Source of the DNA: Paucimonas lemoignei
GTDB taxonomy: Bacteria > Pseudomonadota > Gammaproteobacteria > Pseudomonadales > Pseudomonadaceae
Length of the DNA: 64,000 bases
Reading direction: 5' to 3'
NCBI GenBank assembly: GCA_900475325.1
Contig: LS483371.1
Span: 5,493,501-5,557,500 of the forward strand
Shown: piece after piece, positions 16,498 through 25,553 of the stretch
How the letters are laid out: each line of letters begins with the position of its first letter
How positions within the stretch are numbered: the first letter of the stretch is position 1
Made by a program: the position numbers and the translations under genes
The notes under the pieces: model-generated
Databases searched by the model: none
Seen by the model: the letters and a program-made list of their open reading frames with translations, nothing else
Told to the model about the DNA's origin: nothing

Positions 16498-19293
16498 GTG
16501 CACGAATCTGCAATGAAACACGGGAAGATTTTCTTTCAAACGTACTGCACCGGTGATTTCACCGGAAAGGTAATTGTTGACGTCGGCGCCCAGGACGTAA
16601 ACGGTTCCCTGCGCAAATATTCACCCGTGGGCGCAACTTACCTTGGCGTCGATTTTGTAGAAGGGTCCGGGGTCGACATTGTCATCAGCGACCCCTACTC
16701 CCTACCCTTCGAAGATGAATCAATCGATGTGGTTGTCTGCAGCTCGGTGTTTGAGCATTCTGATTTTTTCTGGCTACTGTATCTCGAATGTTTGCGAATC
16801 CTGAAACCCAGCGGATTGCTCTACATAAACGCCCCCAGCAATGGAATGGTCCATCGCTACCCGGTAGACAGCTGGCGCTTTTATCCCGACTCCGGGCTTT
16901 CCCTCGCCAAGTGGGCGCAACATAACGGCTACAAGGCGGAGCTGCTGGAGTCATTCATCGGGGAAAAATCAGGGCTCATTACCGGCGAGGGAATGTGGAA
17001 CGATTTCGTCGCAGTATTCCTGAAAAATGAAACTTACTCGGCTCAATTTCCTTGTCGTATTCAGGACGCCGACGGCAGCCTTCAGAATGGCTACAACTCA
17101 CTGGTTAGAGAGGAATCCGTATCCTATTGCAATGTCCCTGATTATGACCTGATCATGAAGCAACAAAGCACGATCGAGCAATTGGTTCAATCTCGCGATA
17201 ATCAGAGTCAGCAACTGGAATCGACCTCGCGCGAGCTTTCCAGAATCAAGGGCAGTCACTCTTGGAAAATGACCCAACCATTGCGCGCCCTGAGACGTTC
17301 AGCAAGCTTGACATACACGAAAACACACTCTGCTTTCCATAGAAAACTGAGGCAGTTCTGGCACAGCTCTCCACTGCCTGCTCACCACAAAGAACTGATC
17401 CGCCGCTGTATTAGAGGCGCTGCGTCGGCTTACAGTACAAAACCAGATATACCCACGATCAAATTCGACCCCACGGTTGAACAATATGTGGAGTATCAGC
17501 ATAACGCGCCTATTGATCCGCTCGTAAAACTTATCGCCTTTTACCTTCCGCAGTTTCATCCCTTTCCAGAAAACGATGAGTGGTGGGGCAAGGGCTTCAC
17601 CGAATGGTACAACGTGGGTCGAGCCCATCAGAACTACGAGGGTCATTATCAACCTCACTGCCCGATTCACAATGGTTACTATGACCTGCGAGTACCCTCT
17701 GTAATGGAGGAGCAGGCTAAACTGGCGCGGGCCTATGGAATCCATGGTTTCAGTTACTACTTTTACTGGTTTGCCGGCAAGATTCTGATGGATACACCGC
17801 TAGAAATGATGCTGGCGAATCCGAAGGTAGATATCCCTTTCTGTTTGACATGGGCCAACGAAAACTGGACTCGGCGCTGGGATGGCCAAGAGAACGATGT
17901 CCTTATCGCGCAGGACCACAGTAATGAAGATTCCCTCGCGTTTATTCGGCACCTCGTGAAATTTTTCAATGATCCTCGGTACATTCGAATAGACGGCAAG
18001 CCGGTGTTGGTTATTTACAGAGCAAGTATCATCCCGAATATGGCACTCACCGCAGCACTATGGCGTGAGGAAGTTAAAAAACACGGCATTCCGGACCTGT
18101 ATTTAATTTGTGCGCAAAGCTTTGGCATCAAAGGGCCGGAAGAGTTTAACTTTGATGCCTCTGTTGAATTTCCGCCTCACACCACCAAGAGTACGGAAAT
18201 AAGCAAACAGCTTAACGTGACCAACCCTGACTTCAAGGGCTGCATTTTCAGCTATGAGCAAGTTGTCTCCAACTCAATTAGGGAAGAAGAACCCGACTAC
18301 AAGCTGTTCAGGACTCCGATGCTGTCTTGGGACAACACCGCGAGAAAGCAACACGACAGTCACAGCTTCCACGGCTTCAGCCTTATGCGCTATAAACAGT
18401 GGCTGTCCGTTGCGTGCAGCAATATACACCGTACAGCAAAGTACAACTCAGATGAAAAACTCGTATTTATAAATGCGTGGAATGAATGGGCCGAAGGCAC
18501 CCACCTTGAGCCCGACAGGAAATACGGCTACGGCTACCTTCAGGCAACGTATGATGTTATTTCGTCCTATGATAGACAACTCGTTTCCAAGACTGACATG
18601 ACTCAATTCACGCAAAATAATAGCTATGCGGTGGTATTACATATCCACTACGTTGAATTGTGGCCCACGATCAGGCAAAACCTGGAAAATCTTCAGCACT
18701 TGGGGTTCGACTTATTTGTAACAACCACAAGCACCGACATTCTGGGCCTGGTAAGACTGGAGTTTCCTGATGCCTTCGTTGAGCTGCATGAAAACAGAGG
18801 CCGGGATATTTTCCCATTCATAAAAATCCTAGAAACCATCAGCAGGTTTAACTATCGGGCTGTCTGCAAGCTGCATACAAAGATGAGCCTATACCGAGAG
18901 GACGGCACTCAAATACGTACACAATTGGTCAAAACATTAATTGGCAGTCAAACTACCGTAGATAAAATCGTCACTCGTTTTTCTGCCAATACGTCCATTG
19001 GATTAATCGTACCTGAAAAATATCTGATCGCTCACAATGACCAAAATATGAAATATAACAGGGAGAACGTTTCCTACCTGAGTAGTCGCCTGGAGATGAA
19101 TTTCAGGTACGACGTATTCCCGGCCGGCTCAATGTTCTGGTTCAAGCCTGACGCCATACGTGACCTTTGCCGACTGAAGTCCTCGGATTTTGATGTAGAG
19201 CATGGCCTGGTAGACGGCACGTTGCCTCATGCCATCGAACGAATCTTCTGCCTTCTTGCGGCGAAATCCGGCTACACCACTGAAACCTGTTGA
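16498..19293 (+). CDS. Methyltransferase / coiled coil / WbsX / RgpF fusion, probable glycan polymerase and capping protein
   Basis: A 931-residue protein with three enzymatic-looking parts. Residues 20-175 resemble a class I SAM methyltransferase (IVDVGAQDVNGS, YLGVDF, VVVCSSVFEHSDFF). Residues about 218-252 are predicted coiled coil, followed by SHSWKMTQPLRALRR, a motif common after coiled coils in O-antigen enzymes. Residues 342-690 are a WbsX/GH99-like glycosyltransferase domain (FYLPQFHPFPENDEWWGKGF, NAWNEWAEGTHLEPD). Residues 708-928 are a rhamnan-synthesis RgpF domain (HIHYVELW, NRGRDIFPF). The start is GTG at 16498 or ATG at 16513. The DNA is visibly AT-richer than its neighbours, suggesting separate acquisition. 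Confidence 0.82.
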   Translation: MHESAMKHGKIFFQTYCTGDFTGKVIVDVGAQDVNGSLRKYSPVGATYLGVDFVEGSGVDIVISDPYSLPFEDESIDVVVCSSVFEHSDFFWLLYLECLRILKPSGLLYINAPSNGMVHRYPVDSWRFYPDSGLSLAKWAQHNGYKAELLESFIGEKSGLITGEGMWNDFVAVFLKNETYSAQFPCRIQDADGSLQNGYNSLVREESVSYCNVPDYDLIMKQQSTIEQLVQSRDNQSQQLESTSRELSRIKGSHSWKMTQPLRALRRSASLTYTKTHSAFHRKLRQFWHSSPLPAHHKELIRRCIRGAASAYSTKPDIPTIKFDPTVEQYVEYQHNAPIDPLVKLIAFYLPQFHPFPENDEWWGKGFTEWYNVGRAHQNYEGHYQPHCPIHNGYYDLRVPSVMEEQAKLARAYGIHGFSYYFYWFAGKILMDTPLEMMLANPKVDIPFCLTWANENWTRRWDGQENDVLIAQDHSNEDSLAFIRHLVKFFNDPRYIRIDGKPVLVIYRASIIPNMALTAALWREEVKKHGIPDLYLICAQSFGIKGPEEFNFDASVEFPPHTTKSTEISKQLNVTNPDFKGCIFSYEQVVSNSIREEEPDYKLFRTPMLSWDNTARKQHDSHSFHGFSLMRYKQWLSVACSNIHRTAKYNSDEKLVFINAWNEWAEGTHLEPDRKYGYGYLQATYDVISSYDRQLVSKTDMTQFTQNNSYAVVLHIHYVELWPTIRQNLENLQHLGFDLFVTTTSTDILGLVRLEFPDAFVELHENRGRDIFPFIKILETISRFNYRAVCKLHTKMSLYREDGTQIRTQLVKTLIGSQTTVDKIVTRFSANTSIGLIVPEKYLIAHNDQNMKYNRENVSYLSSRLEMNFRYDVFPAGSMFWFKPDAIRDLCRLKSSDFDVEHGLVDGTLPHAIERIFCLLAAKSGYTTETC

Positions 19294-19346
19294 TCGGACA
19301 AGCCCTTACCAAGGCATTGATAAGCGATCAGTGCAGCTCTATGGGC

Positions 19347-19371
19347 AGGCCGCCTAATCAGAAGGCGGCCT
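19347..19371 (+). terminator. Stable hairpin after the glycan cluster
   Basis: AGGCCGCC / GGCGGCCT is a perfect 8-bp stem with a 9-base loop, about 55 bases after the fusion gene. There is no T-run after it, so it may slow exonucleases or act with Rho rather than be an intrinsic terminator. Confidence 0.4.
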
Positions 19372-19497
19372 ATCTGGTGATAGTGATCCCGCGTTTCGGA
19401 CAGCCTTGGCGCCCTTTCGGCGGGTTGCGTGGCGCTCACAGCTTCCTTTGCTACTTTCCTAGCAGCCCTTTAAAAACAACAAGTAAGGATCTGGACA

Positions 19498-21426
19498 ATG
19501 AGAAAACCTTTTCTGACCGTGCCGCTTTCGGCATGTCTGCTGGCATTGGCCTGCAACGGGGCATTTGCCGCCCCCTCCCCCTACTCAACCATGATGGTCT
19601 TTGGCGACAGCCTCGCGGATGCCGGGCAGTTTCCGGACGCTGGAGGGCCGGCAGGGGCGACGTTGCGCTTTACCAATCGCTCGGGTCCGACCTACCAGAA
19701 CGGGAGCGGGGAATTCTTCAGCCTGAATTCGTCGACCTTGCTGGGCATGAAGCTCGGTGTCGCGCCGGGCGATCTAGGGGCTTCGACTTCGCCGGTCAAT
19801 GCTGCGCAGGGGTTGCCGGACGGGAACAACTGGGCGGTGGGGGGCGACCGCACGGATCAGATTTACGACGCAATCACGGCCGAATCCAGGGTGGTCAATC
19901 CGGATGACGGAACTGTGTTTCGCACGCGGCCGGGCTATCTGGCTGCCAATAACTTTCGCGCAGACCCAAACGCGCTGTACTACCTCACCGGTGGCGGTAA
20001 CGACTTCCTGCAGGGCCGGGTGTTGAGTCTGTCGCAAGCACGGGGCGCAGCGGATCAACTCGCTGACAGCGCACTGGTGCTGCAACAGGCCGGCGCGAAA
20101 TACATCATGGTCTGGCTGCTCCCGGACATTGGCCAGACGCCAGCGGTTTCGGGGACGATCCTCGCGCCCTTTAGCTCGATACTCAGTGGCGCATTCAACA
20201 CCCAGTTGGTGAATCGACTGGCGCAGATCGACGCTGAAATCATTCCGCTGAACATTCCGCGCTTCGTCGCGGAGACTCTGGATAACCCGGCACGCTTTGG
20301 CCTCGCTGCGGGCCAGGACTTGGTGGGCACCTGTTTCAGCGGTAACAGTTGCCAGGAAAACAGCGCTTACGGCATTAACAGCGCCACTCCAGATCCCAGC
20401 AAGCTGTTGTTCAACGACGGCGTGCACCCCACCGTGGCCGGTCAGTTACTGATCGCGGATTACGCGTATTCCCTGCTGGCGGCGCCGTGGGAGGTCAGCC
20501 TGATGCCGGAAATGGCCAACGGCACCTTACGCGCACAGCAAGACGAATTGCGCAGCCAATGGCTGGCAGATTGGGGCAATTGGCAGCGTGTCGGTGAATG
20601 GCGAGCCATTGTCGCGGCGAGCGGTCAGAAAATGGACTTCGACGCGCAGGATAATTCAGCCAGTGCCGACGGCCATGGCTACAACATGACCGTAGGTGGC
20701 AGCTACCGATTCGCCGAGCACTGGCGTGCGGGTATGGTGGCGGGCGCTTATCGGCAGAATCTGGACGCAGGCGAGCTGGACTCGGACTACAAACTCAATA
20801 GCTATCTGGCGACGGCCTTTGTCCAGTATCAGGCCAATCACCTGTGGGCTGACCTCTCGGCGTCGGGCGGGCATCTTGATTATGAGAACGCCGAACGCAA
20901 GTTCGCCCTGGGGATCGCTGAGGGCAGCGAGAAAGGCGATACCGATGGTGAAATCTGGGGCGCGAGCGCCAGGCTCGGGTTTGACATCGCAGGCGCCAGC
21001 AGCCCTTGGCATCTGTCGCCCTTCATCAGCGCTGATTACTCCCATGTGAACGTCAACGGCTATTCGGAAAAAGGCAACCGCTCCACAGCCCTGACGTTCG
21101 ACGATCAGACGCGCAAATCACGCCGCCTGGGTGCAGGCCTGCAGGGCAAATTCCTGATTACGCCTTCAACCCAATTGTTTGCCGAGGTGGCCCACGAACG
21201 GGAGTTCGAAACGGACCCGCAAGACGTCACCATTGCGCTGAATAGCCTGCCGCTGAATGACTTCACGCTGCAGGGCTATACACCACAAAAGGACCTGAAC
21301 CGCGCCACCGTTGGCGTCAGCCAGAAACTGACTCAGGACCTGAGCCTGCGGGCCAATTACAACTGGCGCAAGAATGACGATGTTACCCAGCAGGGAGTGA
21401 ACCTGGCGGTGAGTCTGGATTTTTAA
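19498..21426 (+). CDS. estA: GDSL esterase autotransporter (EstA/EstP type)
   Basis: A 642-residue type Va autotransporter. Residues 1-24 are a signal peptide ending AFA. The GDSL hydrolase passenger begins at [13 protein letters not shown] with nucleophile Ser38; GGGND is block III and [12 protein letters not shown] holds the catalytic Asp and His. From about residue 350 the sequence becomes beta-barrel-like, ending LAVSLDF with the terminal phenylalanine needed for outer-membrane assembly. The passenger stays attached at the cell surface and cleaves esters; in P. aeruginosa EstA affects rhamnolipid and motility. Next to trpE, as PP_0418 is in P. putida. Confidence 0.93.
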   Translation: MRKPFLTVPLSACLLALACNGAFAAPSPYSTMMVFGDSLADAGQFPDAGGPAGATLRFTNRSGPTYQNGSGEFFSLNSSTLLGMKLGVAPGDLGASTSPVNAAQGLPDGNNWAVGGDRTDQIYDAITAESRVVNPDDGTVFRTRPGYLAANNFRADPNALYYLTGGGNDFLQGRVLSLSQARGAADQLADSALVLQQAGAKYIMVWLLPDIGQTPAVSGTILAPFSSILSGAFNTQLVNRLAQIDAEIIPLNIPRFVAETLDNPARFGLAAGQDLVGTCFSGNSCQENSAYGINSATPDPSKLLFNDGVHPTVAGQLLIADYAYSLLAAPWEVSLMPEMANGTLRAQQDELRSQWLADWGNWQRVGEWRAIVAASGQKMDFDAQDNSASADGHGYNMTVGGSYRFAEHWRAGMVAGAYRQNLDAGELDSDYKLNSYLATAFVQYQANHLWADLSASGGHLDYENAERKFALGIAEGSEKGDTDGEIWGASARLGFDIAGASSPWHLSPFISADYSHVNVNGYSEKGNRSTALTFDDQTRKSRRLGAGLQGKFLITPSTQLFAEVAHEREFETDPQDVTIALNSLPLNDFTLQGYTPQKDLNRATVGVSQKLTQDLSLRANYNWRKNDDVTQQGVNLAVSLDF

Positions 21427-21434
21427 CCGATCAC

Positions 21435-21512
21435 CTGTAGGAGCTGCCGCAGGCTGCGAACCGCTGTGTGTCTGACACATCACAGTTCGCAGCCTTCGGC
21501 AGCTCCTACAGG
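21435..21512. repeat. REP-type inverted repeat, family A
   Basis: Arms CTGTAGGAGCTGCCGCAGGC and its near reverse complement surround a central TGTGTCTGACACA palindrome. It lies between the converging estA and trpE genes. Confidence 0.88.
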
Positions 21513-21529
21513 AGATCAGTGGCCAACGC

Positions 21530-23005
21530 TTACTGCTCCTGCTCCGCCAACGCCACGGCGCGGAACATCGCGCGGCGTTTGTTCAGGGTTTCTTCCCATT
21601 CCAGTGCGGGCACTGAATCGGCGACGATGCCGCCACCGGCCTGCACGTGCAGCTCGCCGTTCTTGATCACGGCGGTGCGGATGGCAATGGCGGTGTCCAT
21701 GTTGCCGTTCCATGCCAGGTAACCCACCGCGCCGCCGTAGACGCCACGTTTGACCGGCTCCAGCTCGTCGATGATTTCCATGGCTCGAACTTTCGGTGCG
21801 CCGGACAAGGTCCCCGCGGGCAGTATCGCTCGCAGCGCGTCCATGGCCGTCAGCCCGCTTTTCAGCTGGCCTGTGACGTTGGACACAATGTGCATGACGT
21901 TGGAGTACCGCTCGATGACCATTTTTTCCGTGAGCTTGACCGAGCCAATCTCCGAAACACGTCCCGTGTCATTGCGACCCAGGTCGATGAGCATCAAGTG
22001 CTCGGCGATTTCCTTGTCGTCCGAGAGCAGGTCTTTTTCCAGCGCCAGGTCTGCTTCTTCGTTGGCGCCCCGTGGACGGGTGCCAGCAATTGGCCGAACA
22101 GTGATCAGGTTGTCTTCGACCCGCACCAGCACTTCCGGCGAACTGCCGACGACGTGGAAGTCGCCGAAGTTGAAGAAGTACATGTAAGGCGTCGGGTTGA
22201 AGCAGCGCAGCGCACGATACAGGTCAATCGGCGCGGCCTTGAAGTCGATGGACATCCGTTGCGATGGCACCACCTGCATCACGTCACCCGCCAGGATGTA
22301 TTCCTTGATGGTGTCGACGGCTTTTTCGTAGTCATCCTGAGTGAAGCTGGAACGGAAGACTGGATCTGCAGCTTGCGGGCGAGTCAGGTCCAGGCCACGA
22401 CGCGGAGTAATGGGCTGGCGCAGCTTTTCCATCAGCGCCTCCAGACGTGCAAGGCCGCTTTCGTAAGCGTCCTGCTGTGCCGGGTCGACCAACACGATGG
22501 CGTGCATCTTGCCCGCCAGATTGTCGAACACCACCACGGCATCAGAGACCATCAGCAGGATGTCCGGTACGCCCAGCGGATCAGGATTCGGGCACTTGCC
22601 CAGACGCCGCTCCACATAACGCACGCAGTCATAACCGAAGTAACCCACCAGCCCGCCGTTGAAACGCGGCAAGCCTGCAATGGTCGGGACGTTGTAGCGC
22701 GCCTTGAATTCTTCAACGAATGCCAGCGGATCTTCAACCGTGAGGCTTTCGATCTCGACGCCATCGTGAGTCACGCTCACATCATGGTCGTGTACACGCA
22801 GGACAGTGCGGCATGGCAAACCAATGATCGAGTAACGACCCCACTTCTCGCCGCCCTGCACGGACTCCAGCAGATAGGAGTTCGGCTCATCGGCAAGCTT
22901 GAGGTAGATCGACAGCGGCGTGTCGAAGTCAGCCAGGGTTTCGTAGGCAAGCGGGATGCGGTTGTAGCCAGCAGCAGCCAAACGCAGGAATTCTTCGCGA
23001 TTCAT
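21530..23005 (-). CDS. trpE: Anthranilate synthase component I
   Basis: A 491-residue chorismate-utilising enzyme that makes anthranilate with ammonia from TrpG. The tryptophan feedback site lies in the N-terminal domain ([16 protein letters not shown]). Catalytic features include [35 protein letters not shown] and [19 protein letters not shown]. Two adjacent ATG codons exist; the one at 23005 has better spacing to the GAGG ribosome binding site and gives the usual MNREEFLRL start. It follows gph by 75 bases, a gap that also serves as Trp leader. Confidence 0.97.
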   Translation of the reverse strand: MNREEFLRLAAAGYNRIPLAYETLADFDTPLSIYLKLADEPNSYLLESVQGGEKWGRYSIIGLPCRTVLRVHDHDVSVTHDGVEIESLTVEDPLAFVEEFKARYNVPTIAGLPRFNGGLVGYFGYDCVRYVERRLGKCPNPDPLGVPDILLMVSDAVVVFDNLAGKMHAIVLVDPAQQDAYESGLARLEALMEKLRQPITPRRGLDLTRPQAADPVFRSSFTQDDYEKAVDTIKEYILAGDVMQVVPSQRMSIDFKAAPIDLYRALRCFNPTPYMYFFNFGDFHVVGSSPEVLVRVEDNLITVRPIAGTRPRGANEEADLALEKDLLSDDKEIAEHLMLIDLGRNDTGRVSEIGSVKLTEKMVIERYSNVMHIVSNVTGQLKSGLTAMDALRAILPAGTLSGAPKVRAMEIIDELEPVKRGVYGGAVGYLAWNGNMDTAIAIRTAVIKNGELHVQAGGGIVADSVPALEWEETLNKRRAMFRAVALAEQEQ

Positions 23006-23079
23006 CATCAGCCTCGTGGGTGAGGGTTAGCAGTCAGGTAAGCAAACGGTGCCGGTTAAGGTGTCCGGCCGGATTCAAG

Positions 23080-23124
23080 TCAGGCGCGCCAACGCCAGCG
23101 GGCCAAGGCCTTCATGACTTTCAT
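23080..23124 (-). promoter_or_regulatory. trpL: trpE leader peptide embedded in the gph 3' end
   Basis: The last 14 codons of gph, starting at an internal ATG (23124), read [14 protein letters not shown], almost the same as the free-standing trpGDC leader peptide. The two Trp codons sit just before the stop, 75 bases upstream of trpE. A GCCGG / CCGGC hairpin (about 23048-23066) follows with a short T-rich stretch. No separate ribosome binding site is evident; ribosomes finishing gph could serve. Confidence 0.55.
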
Positions 23125-23898
23125 CCAGAGTTTGCGAGTGACCACCACGATGGAATCTCTAAAGGAGGGATCTTTGATTTGCGGCAACATTATCCCAGCG
23201 TCCAGATCCAGGCAACCGGGAATAAGGCGTCGCAGGTCATCAATGACCATCGCCGGGGATTCTTCCTCGATTGGACGGCCGTGGTTATAGCCGTAACTCA
23301 TGGCTACACAGGCGACGCCAGCGGCCTTGGCGGCCTGCACGTCACTACGCGAATCGCCGACGAACAGCGCCTGCGAAGCCGGAATATTAGTCATCTTCAT
23401 GACAAAGAACAGCGCGGCAGGATCAGGCTTTTTAGTGGGCATGGTGTCGCCACCGATGATCAAGCGGAAAAACCTGCCCAGCTTCATTTCATCCAGCAAG
23501 GGTGCGACGAATCGCTCCGGCTTGTTGGTGATCAGCGCCATCTCTACGCCCATCTTTTGCAGCCATTTCAGGGTTTCCCGTACGCCGGGATAGACCGCTG
23601 TGAATTCATGCTTTTCGGCGTAGAACTTCATGAAGATTTCCAGCGCCTGTTCAGCCTGGGCGTCATCAACACCGCTGTGATCAAGGTCATTGGCCAACGC
23701 GCGGCGCACCAGGACGGGGGCACCGTTGCCAATCCAGTTCCTGACCAAGTCCAGCCCGGCCGCTGGACGGCCGAGTTCGAGCAGCATTTTGTCCACCGCC
23801 ACCGCCAGATCAGGCACCGAGTCCACCAGGGTGCCATCCAGATCAAACATGATCAGCTTGGGAAGACGGCCCGGAAACAGCTGCTCGAAGCCGCTCAT
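23080..23898 (-). CDS. gph: Phosphoglycolate phosphatase
   Basis: A 272-residue HAD phosphatase that removes the phosphate of 2-phosphoglycolate produced during DNA repair. Motif [15 protein letters not shown] with the nucleophile Asp, motif II ALITNK, the KKPDP lysine loop and FVGDSRSDV are all present. Its start overlaps the rpe stop by four bases. About 50 residues follow the HAD fold; the last 14 are the Trp-rich peptide shared with the trp leader. Confidence 0.95.
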   Translation of the reverse strand: MSGFEQLFPGRLPKLIMFDLDGTLVDSVPDLAVAVDKMLLELGRPAAGLDLVRNWIGNGAPVLVRRALANDLDHSGVDDAQAEQALEIFMKFYAEKHEFTAVYPGVRETLKWLQKMGVEMALITNKPERFVAPLLDEMKLGRFFRLIIGGDTMPTKKPDPAALFFVMKMTNIPASQALFVGDSRSDVQAAKAAGVACVAMSYGYNHGRPIEEESPAMVIDDLRRLIPGCLDLDAGIMLPQIKDPSFRDSIVVVTRKLWMKVMKALARWRWRA

Positions 23899-24569
23899 GC
23901 GCGAGACAACGCCAGTTCTGCACGCATCTTGTCGATCACTTGCTTGTAGTCCGGGGTGTTGAAGATGGCCGAACCGGCAACAAAGGTATCGGCGCCCGCC
24001 GCAGCGATTTCGCGGATGTTGTTGACGTTGACGCCGCCGTCGATTTCCAGACGAATGTCCAGACCCGAAGCGTCGATCAGTGCGCGGGCTTCACGCAGCT
24101 TGTTCAAGGTGCCGGGGATGAATTTCTGACCACCAAAGCCTGGGTTGACGCTCATGAGCAGGATCATGTCGACCTTGTCCATCACGTATTCCAGCAGGTT
24201 CAGGGGCGTGGCCGGGTTGAACACCAGGCCCGCCTTGCAGCCGCCCTCTTTGATCAGTTGCAGCGAGCGATCGATGTGTTGGGTCGCTTCCGGGTGGAAG
24301 GTGATGTAGGTCGCACCGGCTTCGATGAAGTCGCCGATGATGCGATCCACCGGGCTGACCATCAGGTGCACATCGATAGGTGCCGTCACGCCGTATTTAC
24401 GCAGCGCCGAGCACACCATCGGACCAATGGTCAGGTTCGGCACGTAATGGTTGTCCATCACGTCGAAGTGAACAATGTCCGCGCCAGCGGCCAGCACAGA
24501 GTCGACTTCCTGGCCCAGACGGGCGAAATCGGCGGAAAGAATCGAGGGAGCAATGAGGAAGGGCTGCAT
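23895..24569 (-). CDS. rpe: Ribulose-phosphate 3-epimerase
   Basis: A 224-residue TIM-barrel epimerase interconverting ribulose-5-phosphate and xylulose-5-phosphate. [32 protein letters not shown] with metal ligands, [20 protein letters not shown] and LEIDGGVN are intact. It leads the rpe-gph-trpE group, the order seen in PAO1 and P. putida. A stretch of repeated GCAAGCT units lies upstream. Confidence 0.97.
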   Translation of the reverse strand: MQPFLIAPSILSADFARLGQEVDSVLAAGADIVHFDVMDNHYVPNLTIGPMVCSALRKYGVTAPIDVHLMVSPVDRIIGDFIEAGATYITFHPEATQHIDRSLQLIKEGGCKAGLVFNPATPLNLLEYVMDKVDMILLMSVNPGFGGQKFIPGTLNKLREARALIDASGLDIRLEIDGGVNVNNIREIAAAGADTFVAGSAIFNTPDYKQVIDKMRAELALSRA

Positions 24570-24620
24570 GACGCACCTTTTTGAGCAGAATCACGGTGGC
24601 GCGCATTGTACCTCAGTGGC

Positions 24621-24712
24621 AGTTGCAAGCTGCAAGCTGCAAGCTGCAAGCTATAAGCGATAGGTGCCCTCCCCACATACTGCTTTAGCTTGAAGCTTGC
24701 CGCTTGCCGCTA
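24621..24712. repeat. GCAAGCT direct repeats with inverted partner, family D
   Basis: Four tandem GCAAGCT units at 24625-24652 and, in inverse orientation, AGCTTGAAGCTTGCCGCTTG at 24687-24706. The same kind of unit occurs at 45872-45976. It is an intergenic palindromic repeat between rpe and the ABC operon end, not a CRISPR. Confidence 0.75.
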
Positions 24713-24717
24713 ACGGC

Positions 24718-25542
24718 TCACTCAACCTGAGTGCGCAACTTCTCGCTACGCCCACGCAACCACTCCAGCACCAGCAGCAATACCACCGAGAAGCCGATCA
24801 GCAGGGTTGCCGCAGCGGCGATGGTCGGGCTGAGGTTTTCGCGGATGCCGCTGAACATCTGCCGAGGCAAGGTCGCCTGCTCTGGGCCTGCGAGGAACAG
24901 CGTGACAACCACTTCGTCGAACGACGTCGCAAAGGCAAACAGTGCACCGGAGATCACCCCCGGGGCGATCAGCGGCAAGGTCACCCGGCGAAATGCCGTC
25001 AGCGGCGAAGCACCCAGGCTGGCAGCCGCCCGCACCAGGTTGTGGTTAAAGCCCTGCAAGGTGGCCGACACGGTGATGATCACAAACGGCACGCCCAACA
25101 CAGCGTGGACCAGAATCAACGACAGGAAGCTATTACCCATGCCCAGCGGCGCGAAGAACAGATAGCTCGCCACACCAATGATCACCACTGGCACCACCAT
25201 CGGCGAAATCACTAGCGCCATCACCAGCGCTTTGCCGGGGAAGTTGCCACGGGTCAGACCAATCGCTGCCAGGGTGCCGAATACCATGGCCAGCACGGTC
25301 GCGGCCGGGGCGATGATCAGGCTGTTTTTCAAGGCGCGCATCCATTCATTGGAATTGAAAAAGTCCTGATACCAATGCATCGAGAAGCCTTGCAGCGGGT
25401 AAACCAGAAAGCTGCCGGAGTTGAACGACAACGGAATGATCACCAGTACTGGCAACACCAGGAACAGCAGGATTAACCCGCACAGGATACGCAGCGCGTA
25501 ATACCAGACTCGTTCCAGCGGCGACGAATATGAACTCAGCAT
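24718..25542 (-). CDS. ABC transporter permease, PotC/PotI type (AgtD-like)
   Basis: From the ATG at 25542 the protein has 274 residues and six predicted membrane helices. The cytoplasmic EAA loop RAAASLGASPLTAFRRVTLP marks it as an importer permease that docks on the ATPase. It belongs to the polyamine/opine/GABA group. It is the last gene of the four-gene operon, 11 bases after its sister permease. By synteny it corresponds to PA0606 (AgtD), part of a 4-aminobutyrate/5-aminovalerate importer. Confidence 0.85.
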   Translation of the reverse strand: MLSSYSSPLERVWYYALRILCGLILLFLVLPVLVIIPLSFNSGSFLVYPLQGFSMHWYQDFFNSNEWMRALKNSLIIAPAATVLAMVFGTLAAIGLTRGNFPGKALVMALVISPMVVPVVIIGVASYLFFAPLGMGNSFLSLILVHAVLGVPFVIITVSATLQGFNHNLVRAAASLGASPLTAFRRVTLPLIAPGVISGALFAFATSFDEVVVTLFLAGPEQATLPRQMFSGIRENLSPTIAAAATLLIGFSVVLLLVLEWLRGRSEKLRTQVE

Positions 25543-25553
25543 GATGACTCCCC

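Noticed and set aside
19290-19907. 205-codon ORF overlapping the end of the fusion gene and the start of estA
   Set aside because: Out of frame with estA, whose signal peptide and GDSL motif are in the 19498 frame; no coding features of its own.
21647-23023. 458-codon plus-strand ORF opposite trpE
   Set aside because: Shadow of a GC-rich gene; trpE on the minus strand has all catalytic motifs. The same holds for long antisense ORFs opposite surA, potA-type, rpoD and prkA genes.
24621-24660. Tandem GCAAGCT units as a possible CRISPR
   Set aside because: Seven-base units with no spacers and no cas genes; same family as the inverted repeat near 45872.
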